NCBI RefSeq assembly: GCF_003184185.1
Contig: NZ_QHJG01000010.1
Span: forward strand, 62,001-126,000
From: Legionella qingyii
Lineage (GTDB): Bacteria > Pseudomonadota > Gammaproteobacteria > Legionellales > Legionellaceae
Length of the DNA: 64,000 bases
Direction of reading: 5' to 3'
Under the pieces are notes generated by a model, which saw only the letters and a list, made by a program, of their open reading frames with translations, was not told where the DNA came from and did no database searches. Below are positions 39,727 to 48,643 of the stretch, piece by piece; within the stretch, counting starts at the first letter, position 1, and every line of letters begins with the position of its first letter. A program made the translations under genes and the position numbers.

Positions 39727-42093
39727 TTAGTTGCGTAATGGCTTGCCAGTTTCAAGTAAATGACTAATCCGCGCTTGGGTTAATGGTGTTGCGGCAAGAG
39801 TTAAAAAGGCTTCACGCTCTAACTTAAGCATCCAACTCTCATCAACAAACGTATTTTGATTGAGGTTACCACCGCACAGTACGGTTGCTAACTCCGTAGC
39901 AATGAAATAATCATGCTGAGAAATAAATCCTCCCTCCAACCAATTAACCAAACCGGCTTGCAATCGAGCTTTACCTTCTATACCTGCAACTTGAAACTGT
40001 TTCTTTAAAGGAGGTTGGTAGTTCTCTGCATGCATGAAATTTACCTTAGCCAATGCTACATAGAGTACTTCATCAGCATTCATGACATAGCTGTCCATAC
40101 TTCGCAAATACCCCATTTGCTTTGCCTCGATCGCGGAACCTGCAACTTGCGCTGTTGCAATTTGTTGGTAGTAGCTTTGAATTATTGTCATTAAATCGCC
40201 TTTAGGTGACAGATTTGCCGCCCGCATTGCCATTTCCTTACATCCACCTCCTGCTGGTATTACTCCAACACCAAATTCAACAAGACCTGGGTAGGCTTCA
40301 AAAGCAGATGCCACAGCATCACAATGCATCATTAACTCACAACCACCGCCAAGAGCGCGTCCTCTTACTGCTGCAACTGTTGGAATAGAACTGTATTTCA
40401 AACGTAAAGCGACGCGTTGAAATTGTGCGATCATAGCGTCCAAAGCCTGCATTTTGTTTTCCTTAATTAAATTAAGGACACCGCGTAAATCAGCACCTGA
40501 ACAGAAATTATTCGCATCTTGTTGATAAATAATTAACCCACGACATTGCTTCTCTGCAATTTCTACAGCAGCTTCCAGTCCATCAAGAACTGACTGTCCC
40601 ACAGTATTCGCTTTGCTTTTGAAATTCACTACAGCGACATCATCTTGTAAATGCCATAAACGGACACCCTCATTTTCATAAATCACAGGTGTAGGATGCA
40701 CTGACTCTTTAATGACTCGATCAGTGAAGAATTGACGTTGATAAACTGGCAATTGACTTCGAGGTTGATAATCATTCATCTGAGGAGAATAAGCTCCCTG
40801 TTCAGTATAGAATGCATTGATTTCAAAAAGCCATCCAGGCAGTTGAGCCGAACTAAGAGATGATTGTTCCTTTATTGCTTGATTAATGTATTGAGCCATG
40901 GTTGCCAAATCAGCTAATTGCCACGTTTCAAATGGTCCTTGTGCCCAGCCAAACCCCCAGCGAATTGCCAAATCAACGTCTCTGACATTATCGGCAATTG
41001 TCTCAAGATGATACGCGCAGTAGTGAAATAAATCCTTGAAGCAGGCTGCTAAGAACTGTGCTTGCTTGTTATTGGAAGTCATTAGATTTTGCATGCGCGT
41101 AGCAGGATCAGGATTACCCATAATCGCTTTTAACTCATCGCTGACAACCGGTTGAGCTAGACGATAATGTGCTGATTTAACATCATATACTTCAATAATC
41201 TTGCCATTCTTTCTATAAATCCCTTGGCCTGTTTTCTGCCCTAAATGCCCATCCTTAATTAGATTAGTGAGCCATTCGGGTAGTTTAAAACTGTGATGCC
41301 ATGGATCATTTTGTAACTGTTGTTGCATTGTATAGATTACATGCTGCATAGTGTCTAGACCAACAACGTCCATGGTGCGAAAAGTGGCAGATTTTGGTCT
41401 TCCTAACAAAGGACCAGTTAATGCATCAACTTCATCCAATCCCATATCCATGGCAAAAGCATGGTGCAATGTAGCTAAGAGAGAAAATACACCAATGCGA
41501 TTAGCAATAAAATTAGGCGTATCTTTGGCACGCACAACTCCTTTACCTAAATAACGAGTTAGCCAAGCCTCCAGATTATCTACTAATTCCTTATTAGTTG
41601 TTTTAGCAGGAATAAGTTCAGCAAGATGCATGTAACGTGGAGGATTAAAAAAATGAACGCCACAAAAATTTTTTCTATGTGCCTCAGGTAAAACTGAACA
41701 TAATGAATTAATACTCAAACCGGAGGTATTACTCACCAAAATAGAATGTTCTGTTAAAAATGGGGAAATACGCTTGTATAAATCTTCTTTCCAGTCCAAG
41801 CGCTCAGCAATTGCTTCAATAACTAAATCGCATGAAGTCAAATCAGCAAGATGTTGATCATAATTTCGCGATTGTAACAATGTTGCAGTTTGGGCTGTCG
41901 CAAGAGGAGCAGGTTTTAGCTTTCCTAAATTAGCTATTGCCTTATCAATCAACGCATTAGCATTTCCTTCTTTAGATGCCAAATCATAGAGTAACGTTTC
42001 TATACCAGCATTAACACAGTGCGCTGCAATTTGCGCGCCCATAACACCAGCTCCCAGAACTGCGACTTTTTTTATAAAAAAAGATCCCTGCAT
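39727..42093 (-). CDS. Bifunctional 3-hydroxyacyl-CoA dehydrogenase/enoyl-CoA hydratase, FadN type
   Basis: The protein is 788 residues from the chosen start. The dehydrogenase comes first: Rossmann VAVLGAGVMGAQIAAHC (about 9-25), then NTSGLSI, FCGVHFFNPPRYMHL and TPNFIANRIG. The crotonase-fold hydratase domain follows (NFCSGADLRGVL at about 548, GRALGGGCELMMHCDA). This is the reverse of E. coli FadB and matches Bacillus FadN. The frame is open to 42147, but those 18 residues come from an intergenic palindrome; ATG 42093 has a GAGG ribosome site. It performs two steps of beta-oxidation before the thiolase encoded next. Confidence 0.9.
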   Translation of the reverse strand: MQGSFFIKKVAVLGAGVMGAQIAAHCVNAGIETLLYDLASKEGNANALIDKAIANLGKLKPAPLATAQTATLLQSRNYDQHLADLTSCDLVIEAIAERLDWKEDLYKRISPFLTEHSILVSNTSGLSINSLCSVLPEAHRKNFCGVHFFNPPRYMHLAELIPAKTTNKELVDNLEAWLTRYLGKGVVRAKDTPNFIANRIGVFSLLATLHHAFAMDMGLDEVDALTGPLLGRPKSATFRTMDVVGLDTMQHVIYTMQQQLQNDPWHHSFKLPEWLTNLIKDGHLGQKTGQGIYRKNGKIIEVYDVKSAHYRLAQPVVSDELKAIMGNPDPATRMQNLMTSNNKQAQFLAACFKDLFHYCAYHLETIADNVRDVDLAIRWGFGWAQGPFETWQLADLATMAQYINQAIKEQSSLSSAQLPGWLFEINAFYTEQGAYSPQMNDYQPRSQLPVYQRQFFTDRVIKESVHPTPVIYENEGVRLWHLQDDVAVVNFKSKANTVGQSVLDGLEAAVEIAEKQCRGLIIYQQDANNFCSGADLRGVLNLIKENKMQALDAMIAQFQRVALRLKYSSIPTVAAVRGRALGGGCELMMHCDAVASAFEAYPGLVEFGVGVIPAGGGCKEMAMRAANLSPKGDLMTIIQSYYQQIATAQVAGSAIEAKQMGYLRSMDSYVMNADEVLYVALAKVNFMHAENYQPPLKKQFQVAGIEGKARLQAGLVNWLEGGFISQHDYFIATELATVLCGGNLNQNTFVDESWMLKLEREAFLTLAATPLTQARISHLLETGKPLRN

Positions 42094-42113
42094 TCTTTTT
42101 TCCTCGTTAAAGT

Positions 42114-42192
42114 AGCCTGGGTGAAGCGAAGCATAACCCGGGTTCATGGAACATGATAATTACCTGGGTTATGCTTCGCTTCACCCAGGTTA
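42114..42192. repeat. Double REP-like element forming a long inverted repeat
   Basis: The left arm CCTGGGTGAAGCGAAGCATA continues into ACCCGGG (42116-42142). It is repeated in inverse as ACCTGGGTTATGCTTCGCTT continuing TCACCCAGG (42162-42190), about 27 bp with one mismatch. The hairpin sits between the FadN-type gene and the aldehyde dehydrogenase gene. Confidence 0.8.
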
Positions 42193-42207
42193 TACTTGCT
42201 ACTTAAA

Positions 42208-43728
42208 TCAAGCCAAATCAAACCGAATACCTTGAGCTAACGGTAATTCATTTCCCCAATTTATTGTATTGGTCTGTCGACGCATATACGCTTTCCAAGA
42301 ATCAGAACCAGACTCGCGCCCACCTCCTGTTTCTTTTTCTCCACCAAATGCTCCGCCAATTTCAGCACCTGAAGTACCGATATTAATATTAGCTATACCG
42401 CAATCACTTCCCCAGGCACTTAAAAAGTGTTCTGCATTTTTTAAATTTTGGGTAAACATAGCAGAAGACAATCCTTGTGGTACATGATTTTGTAAAGCAA
42501 TTGCTTCATCGATTGTCTGAAAAGACATAACATATAAAATCGGTGCAAATGTTTCCTCTTGAACAATCTCCCAATGATTTTTTACATCACACACTAACGT
42601 AGGTTCCACAAAGAAGCCTGGTCTATGCACTGGTTCACCACCAAATATAATTCGACCACCCGCTTCTTTAATGCGAGCTATTGCACGATTAAATTGTTCA
42701 ACAGCTTGTTTATCAATCAGTGGGCCCATTAAATTTTTCTTATCTAAAGGATCACCAATTGTTATTTGCTCATAGGCAAAACGTAAACGCTCAACAACAT
42801 AATCGTACTTGGAGTGATGAATAAATAAACGTCGCGTAGAAGTGCATCGTTGACCCGCCGTGCCTACTGCCCCAAAAACAATAGCCGGAATTGCTAAATG
42901 AAGATCAGCAGTCTCATCGACAATAATTGCGTTATTACCACCTAATTCTAGAATAGTCTTACCTAATCGAGCAGCAACTTTAGCTGCAACCTCTTTACCT
43001 ACTGCTGTTGAACCTGTAAATGAAATTAGTGGTATTCGTTTATCATTTACCATTGCCTCAACCACATCGTGACTCTCTGGAATAACTAAACTGAATATTT
43101 CCGGACAACCATTTGCTCTTAATACATCATTGCAAATATGCTGAACAGCTACAGCGCATAGAGGAGTCTTTGCTGATGGCTTCCACAATGTCACATTTCC
43201 ACAGATAGCAGCCAGAAAAGCATTCCAGGACCAAACAGCAACCGGAAAGTTAAACGCAGAAATAACGCCAACAATACCGTATGGGTGCCACTGTTCATAC
43301 ATTCTATGTTGTGGACGTTCAGAATGCATGGAATTACCATATAACATCCGTGATTGACCTACTGCGAAATCAGCTATATCAATCATTTCCTGGACTTCAC
43401 CGTCCCCTTCTTGTTTGGACTTACCCATTTCTAAGGAAACTAAACTACCTAACGCATCTTTATGATCACGTAATGCTTGACCAATCTGTCTGATGATCTC
43501 CCCTCTTTTAGGAGCAGGAACTTTTCTCCATTCATGGGCAGCAAATTCAGCACGGGTCATTATCTCTTCGTAATCACTCATAGTGCACGTTGCTATTTCT
43601 GCAAGCTTTTCACTATTGGCTGGATTATAAGAGATTAACTTATGCTCATGAATTCCACTTTGCCAACCTTGCCCACTAAAGGCTCCAGGATTAACTGCAT
43701 GAATTTTCAAGCGTTTTAATATATCCAT
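42208..43728 (-). CDS. Aldehyde dehydrogenase, ALDH7/AASADH type
   Basis: The 506 residues belong to the antiquitin (ALDH7) group, which oxidises alpha-aminoadipic semialdehyde/piperideine-6-carboxylate to aminoadipate. Seen: [10 protein letters not shown] at the start, [20 protein letters not shown], the glutamate in [12 protein letters not shown] and the nucleophile in [13 protein letters not shown]. The C-terminal [19 protein letters not shown] is characteristic of ALDH7. It lies 69 bp downstream of a lysine/saccharopine dehydrogenase-like gene, which supports lysine catabolism. Other aldehyde substrates are possible. Confidence 0.88.
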   Translation of the reverse strand: MDILKRLKIHAVNPGAFSGQGWQSGIHEHKLISYNPANSEKLAEIATCTMSDYEEIMTRAEFAAHEWRKVPAPKRGEIIRQIGQALRDHKDALGSLVSLEMGKSKQEGDGEVQEMIDIADFAVGQSRMLYGNSMHSERPQHRMYEQWHPYGIVGVISAFNFPVAVWSWNAFLAAICGNVTLWKPSAKTPLCAVAVQHICNDVLRANGCPEIFSLVIPESHDVVEAMVNDKRIPLISFTGSTAVGKEVAAKVAARLGKTILELGGNNAIIVDETADLHLAIPAIVFGAVGTAGQRCTSTRRLFIHHSKYDYVVERLRFAYEQITIGDPLDKKNLMGPLIDKQAVEQFNRAIARIKEAGGRIIFGGEPVHRPGFFVEPTLVCDVKNHWEIVQEETFAPILYVMSFQTIDEAIALQNHVPQGLSSAMFTQNLKNAEHFLSAWGSDCGIANINIGTSGAEIGGAFGGEKETGGGRESGSDSWKAYMRRQTNTINWGNELPLAQGIRFDLA

Positions 43729-43743
43729 TAATTATCTCCATAG

Positions 43744-43772
43744 TAACCCGGGTACAATAAGACAGAACCCGG
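43744..43772. repeat. Short REP-like palindrome
   Basis: AACCCGGGT and ACCCGGG arms face each other around ACAATAAGACAGA between the aldehyde dehydrogenase and dehydrogenase genes. It is a diverged family member. Confidence 0.5.
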
Positions 43773-43797
43773 GAACAATAACCACAATACTCTCAGG

Positions 43798-44886
43798 TTA
43801 TGCGTAATAGCGGCCAAAACGATTTTCCAGCACCGCAGACAAATGGAATTTTTCTTGTAGAACTAATCCCTTATATTCATTTTCTTGTCCGAGCACCAAA
43901 TCAACTACTGAGCAAACACCAGAAGCGGTACTTATTTGAATTGCTGACCATTCCAGGCCACAAATTTCTTCCGGATAAATCTTCTTCACATAATTTTTTT
44001 CTGTCAGCTCACCTCGTTTCATTCCTTCAACAGAAACATAAACAATCACCAGATCTTGGTAAGTTTTAGGAATCGCATTTTCCAGAATACGTTTTAACGT
44101 AGGCCTATCTTGGTTTAATCGCAAGTCATTCATTAATAAACGCATCTTTGAGCAATGGCCAGGATAACGCATTGTTTTATAATTCATGGTTTGTACTTTG
44201 CCAGCGTGCATCTCGGCCAAACTTCCTAGTCCGCCAGAGGTATTAAACGCTTCATACTCGCACCCGTCGATTTGAATGGTTTCTAATCCTTCTAAAGGTG
44301 CCAAGGTTACTGCTTTTCCATATTTAATTGCATAACATGGATTGCCATACTCATTGATTACTCCATCAGTGGACCAGGTTAATGAATATTGCAGTGCGTT
44401 GTTTGCATTTTGTGGAAGAGCTCCTACACGTAATTTCACATGATGACACTCTTCAAACTCCTGCATGAGGCTATTTGCAGCAATGCTTATAAATCCAGGA
44501 GCTAATCCGCATTGAGGAACAAACGCCGTTTCTGCATCAAGCGCTATCGCTTTTACTGCTTCGGTAACGGCTGTATCTTCCGTAAGATCAAAGTAATGTG
44601 CTTTGGCAGCTTTTGCAGCTTCAGCAACATAAGTATTTAAAAAATATGGAAGACTAGAAATAACAGCCACGATATCATTCTTTTCCATATATGCTTGAGT
44701 TGACTGTTTATCTTGAACATCTAATGCGACTGTTTTAATTTTGGGTACTGCTTCCAACAGTCTTTTAACATCCGATCCATTAAAATCAATATCAACTAAA
44801 TGGATCTGGTAAGAACCGCTTTCTGATAATAAACAAGCGATTAAGCTACCAATTTTCCCTGCACCAGTAATCATTACATTATACAT
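43798..44886 (-). CDS. Saccharopine dehydrogenase family protein, probable lysine 6-dehydrogenase
   Basis: This 362-residue NAD(P) enzyme has an N-terminal Rossmann fold (VMITGAGKIGSLIACLLSES) and the family segments VISSLPYFLN, HYFDLTEDTAV and VPQCGLAPGFISIAANSL. Length and single-enzyme form fit L-lysine 6-dehydrogenase or saccharopine reductase. Its neighbour is an ALDH7 enzyme that would oxidise the semialdehyde product. Together they could run lysine to 2-aminoadipate. The exact substrate is inference. Confidence 0.8.
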   Translation of the reverse strand: MYNVMITGAGKIGSLIACLLSESGSYQIHLVDIDFNGSDVKRLLEAVPKIKTVALDVQDKQSTQAYMEKNDIVAVISSLPYFLNTYVAEAAKAAKAHYFDLTEDTAVTEAVKAIALDAETAFVPQCGLAPGFISIAANSLMQEFEECHHVKLRVGALPQNANNALQYSLTWSTDGVINEYGNPCYAIKYGKAVTLAPLEGLETIQIDGCEYEAFNTSGGLGSLAEMHAGKVQTMNYKTMRYPGHCSKMRLLMNDLRLNQDRPTLKRILENAIPKTYQDLVIVYVSVEGMKRGELTEKNYVKKIYPEEICGLEWSAIQISTASGVCSVVDLVLGQENEYKGLVLQEKFHLSAVLENRFGRYYA

Positions 44887-45068
44887 TTAATCCCTCTCCC
44901 ATTATAAAACGCAATCATCCTACACAAAATCTTGGGAGTTGAATAGTATTCCCTAAACTATATCCAAACAAATAACAATTTTTAAGAATCGTGTTATTTC
45001 ATTTTTTGATGCATAATGTTTAAAAAGGACTATAGTAAAAAAATCTTGAATTCTCAAAGGGAGTTGTC

Positions 45069-46862
45069 ATGAATAAATCAAAAAGGAAGTCTCCAAAATC
45101 CAACCATAAAACTCAAGACTCCTTATTAACCGAATCAGAAAAAACTGACTATGAAGGACTGAATTTCGATAAACTATTCCACACTACAATCAGCCAATTT
45201 TGCAACTGGTTATCACCAGGAGCGCTGATGATGTCTTTTGCAGACTGGCTAATTTATTTGCTTTTTTCTCCGGCACAACGAATTGATTTAAACAAAAATG
45301 CACTCAAAAAACTGGGGCAGTTACTATTATACATTCAACAACAAAGCCAGGGTAAATGCGAACCTTGTATCGAAGTCCGCCAAACCGATCATCGTTTCAA
45401 AAATGAATCTTGGTCTCAATTTCCATTCAATATATACAGTCAATCTTTTTTATTAACTGAAGAATGGTGGGATAATGCAACAACTCAACTTCGAGGAGTT
45501 TCCAAGCATCATGAGAATATTGTTAATTTTGTAACACGCCAAATTTTGGACATTTTTGCTCCGTCGAATATTCCCGGAATGAATCCAGAAATCATTGCTA
45601 CCGCAATAAATGAACAGGGCATGAATTTTATCAAAGGATGGAATAATTTTATTGATGACATCAACCGATATCTGAATAACAAACCGCCAGCAGGTAGTGA
45701 GCAATATAAGGTAGGAACGAACTTAGCAGTAACACCTGGTAAAGTTATTTATAGAAATCATTTAATAGAACTTATCCAATATGAACCAACAACAGCAACA
45801 GTTCATCCTGAACCGATCTTAATCATTCCAGCTTGGATTATGAAGTACTACATACTCGATCTATCGCCTAATAACTCCATGGTGAAATTTTTAGTGGATA
45901 GAGGACACACTGTATTTATGATTTCCTGGAAAAATCCAACCTCTGAAGATAGAGACTTAGATTTTTCCGATTACGCAATACATGGAGTGATGGATGCATT
46001 AAAAGCAATTAATCAAATTATTCCGGAAGAAAAAATTCATACGGTTGGTTATTGTATCGGAGGCACTTTATTAACTATGGTTGCTGCAAAAATGGCAGCT
46101 AGTAATGACGACCGATTAAAAACGATGACTTTGTTTGCAGCACAAACCGATTTTCAGGATGCGGGCGAACTGCAATTATTTATTGATGAAAACCAACTCA
46201 CTTACATTGAAGATATCATGTGGGAAAAAGGTTATTTGGAAGGTTCGCAGATGGCTGGTGCGTTTAGCATGTTAAGGTCAATAGATCTCATTTGGTCTCG
46301 TGTAGTTTATGATTATTTATTAGGTAAACGACAGAAAGTAAGTGACTTAATGGCATGGGATTACGATACTACTAGAATGCCGTACAAAATGCATAGCGAG
46401 TATCTACGTCGTTTGTTTTTAAATAATGACTTAGTTGAAGGACGTTTTAAAATTCTTAATGATAATATTAATCTTGCTGACATCACCGTGCCAATTTTTT
46501 CAGTAAGTACTATCAAAGATCATATAGCACCTTGGAAATCCGTTTATAAAATTCATTACTTCACAGATAGTGATATTACCTTTGTATTGACTAATGCAGG
46601 ACATAACACAGGGATTATTAATGAACCGGGAAATCCTGGGCGCAGTTATCAAATGCTCACTCATAAATTAGATGATAAACATTTAGCACCTGAAGTTTGG
46701 TTAGAGAGAGCCCCGCATTTTAAAGATTCCTGGTGGCCAGCTTGGGAAAAATGGCTTAAAGAGCATTCCGGTACAAAAAAGAAACCACCAGCTCTAGGTA
46801 ATCCTCAAAAGGATTTAAGACCGATTTGTGATGCACCTGGAACTTATGTTCTGAAAAAATAA
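45069..46862 (+). CDS. phaC: Class I poly(3-hydroxyalkanoate) synthase
   Basis: This 597-residue enzyme polymerises 3-hydroxyacyl-CoA into storage granules. The alpha/beta hydrolase core has the synthase box HTVGYCIGGTLL with nucleophile C329, the conserved VFMISWKNP, aspartate in IKDHIAPWKS (about 491) and histidine in TNAGHNTGI (about 518). The N-terminal extension is Lys/Ser-rich. The strand is opposite to the catabolic cluster, 182 bp away. Legionella stores PHB in its transmissive phase. No phaB or phaE is adjacent, so it is the one-subunit class I type. Confidence 0.95.
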   Translation: MNKSKRKSPKSNHKTQDSLLTESEKTDYEGLNFDKLFHTTISQFCNWLSPGALMMSFADWLIYLLFSPAQRIDLNKNALKKLGQLLLYIQQQSQGKCEPCIEVRQTDHRFKNESWSQFPFNIYSQSFLLTEEWWDNATTQLRGVSKHHENIVNFVTRQILDIFAPSNIPGMNPEIIATAINEQGMNFIKGWNNFIDDINRYLNNKPPAGSEQYKVGTNLAVTPGKVIYRNHLIELIQYEPTTATVHPEPILIIPAWIMKYYILDLSPNNSMVKFLVDRGHTVFMISWKNPTSEDRDLDFSDYAIHGVMDALKAINQIIPEEKIHTVGYCIGGTLLTMVAAKMAASNDDRLKTMTLFAAQTDFQDAGELQLFIDENQLTYIEDIMWEKGYLEGSQMAGAFSMLRSIDLIWSRVVYDYLLGKRQKVSDLMAWDYDTTRMPYKMHSEYLRRLFLNNDLVEGRFKILNDNINLADITVPIFSVSTIKDHIAPWKSVYKIHYFTDSDITFVLTNAGHNTGIINEPGNPGRSYQMLTHKLDDKHLAPEVWLERAPHFKDSWWPAWEKWLKEHSGTKKKPPALGNPQKDLRPICDAPGTYVLKK

Positions 46863-46878
46863 TAGAGTAAATTCTAGC

Positions 46879-46960
46879 TGGGTTAAAGCGAGGCGGAAAC
46901 CAGAAAATATATGCTACATTACCCCTGGTTTCTGCTCCGTTTCCGCCAAGCTACAACAGG
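46879..46960. repeat. Inverted repeat between phaC and lnt
   Basis: GGCGGAAACCAG (near 46894) is complementary to CTGGTTTCTGC (near 46927), with flanking GCTGGGTT and AAGCTAC resembling the REP-like termini. It may terminate phaC transcription. Confidence 0.5.
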
Positions 46961-47042
46961 TGACAAGATTAAAATATTCCACTAATTCTTGACCTGAATA
47001 ACGGACTCAATTATCTTATCATTTTATAATTTTTTAACAGCC

Positions 47043-48578
47043 ATGAAGCAAACTGCTTTAGCCAATTCTATTCCATTAAATTCTTCAATGCATCTTGGCT
47101 ATGTTAAATATTTCTTTGTATTTATAGCAGGCCTGCTTGCGCCTTTTGGTTTTGCCCCATTTCATATACCAGGATTGACCTTATTAAGTTTGGCATTTCT
47201 CTATTCGAGCCTGCAAAATTGCTCCATAAAGCAAGGCTTTTATCTAGGTTTTCTTTATGGAACCGGCTATTTCGGTTTTGGAGTTTCCTGGGTCATAGTC
47301 AGTATTCATGACTATGGGCAGCTCAATTATTTCTTTGCAGGGTTAGTAACTTTAATTTTCATTACATATCTTTCACTCTTCCCTGCCCTGGTTGCTTATC
47401 TGTATAAATCACTTGAACTAAACAATCGAAAACTGCTGTCCTTAACTCTATTCTGCGTTTTATGGTGTTTAAGTGAATATTGTCGTGCTACTTTATTTAC
47501 CGGATTTCCCTGGTTACTAGTAGGTACCATCCTCATTGATACCCCAATTAAATACATCGCGCCTATTTTAGGCGTCTATGGACTAAGTTTGGTATGCACC
47601 TTTATTTCTACATTACTCACTTTAGCTGTTTCACAAAATTCTCAAAAACGTTATCACTATCTAATCGTAATTGTATTAATTATTATAAGTCCAATGTTGT
47701 GCAAAAATATTTCATGGTCTCATATCAAAAAAGAACCCGTGAGTATTGGCGCTATACAAGCGAATTTATCAATGCGCGATAAATGGGATGAAACTTTATT
47801 TTGGAATTTATTAAAGTACTATGAGAATGCAATTAATAAGCTCTTGGGAAAACAATTAATTATTTTGCCGGAGTCAGCCATACCACTTCCTGCAAGTTAT
47901 TTGGATAAATATTTGCAAAAATTGAACAATAAGGCACTGAAAGCCAACAGCGCACTTATGGTAGGCATTTTACAGCCAACAGATGATAACGAAACGAATT
48001 ATTACAATTCAGTAATTACGCTTGGGCAAGCTAAAGGAAAAAAACTTAAGCGTCAACTTGTTCCCTTCGGAGAGTACATTCCCAAACCCCTTGTTGCAAT
48101 TAATCATTGGCTGAATTTACCCGAACCCAATTTATTACCAGGAAGAAGAAAACAGTCTCTAATTCGCATTGAAAATCATCCAATAGCAAGTCTTATTTGT
48201 TATGAGATTGCCTATCCGAACATTTTACGTGAACAAATGCCCAAAGCCCAATGGATCGTTTCAATTAGCGATAATGGCTGGTTTGGACACTCATTGGCTA
48301 GTTATCAACAATTACAAATGGCTCAAATACTTTCTTTGCTTACCGGTCGATATCAAGTAGTCGTCAATAACGATGGCTTATCGTCAGTAATTGATTCAAA
48401 TGGGGATATAGTAGAAAGTCTTCCTCCATTTAGCTCAGGACTACTACAAAGTAATATATTTCCAGCAGAAGGTTTTACTCCTTGGATTATTTGGCATGAG
48501 TATCCATCTCTAATTTTTTGTTCAGTTTTTCTTATTTTTATACTATTTATTCAACTTCGTCGCTTATTCCAGCAATAA
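47043..48578 (+). CDS. lnt: Apolipoprotein N-acyltransferase Lnt
   Basis: This 511-residue inner-membrane enzyme adds the third acyl chain to lipoproteins. Six to seven N-terminal helices lie at about 20-215. The nitrilase-like periplasmic domain has the catalytic triad in LIILPESAIPL (Glu), KRQLVPFGEYIP (Lys) and ASLICYEIAYPN (Cys). A final membrane helix is near 485-505. The product is required for Lol sorting, in line with lolA in this window. An alternative start is Met17 (MHLGYVKYFF). Confidence 0.95.
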   Translation: MKQTALANSIPLNSSMHLGYVKYFFVFIAGLLAPFGFAPFHIPGLTLLSLAFLYSSLQNCSIKQGFYLGFLYGTGYFGFGVSWVIVSIHDYGQLNYFFAGLVTLIFITYLSLFPALVAYLYKSLELNNRKLLSLTLFCVLWCLSEYCRATLFTGFPWLLVGTILIDTPIKYIAPILGVYGLSLVCTFISTLLTLAVSQNSQKRYHYLIVIVLIIISPMLCKNISWSHIKKEPVSIGAIQANLSMRDKWDETLFWNLLKYYENAINKLLGKQLIILPESAIPLPASYLDKYLQKLNNKALKANSALMVGILQPTDDNETNYYNSVITLGQAKGKKLKRQLVPFGEYIPKPLVAINHWLNLPEPNLLPGRRKQSLIRIENHPIASLICYEIAYPNILREQMPKAQWIVSISDNGWFGHSLASYQQLQMAQILSLLTGRYQVVVNNDGLSSVIDSNGDIVESLPPFSSGLLQSNIFPAEGFTPWIIWHEYPSLIFCSVFLIFILFIQLRRLFQQ

Positions 48579-48643
48579 TCTATTGCTGGCAGAGACAAGA
48601 GGAGTTATCCTTAGCGATTTAGAGTCACTTAAAAATTCGGACT

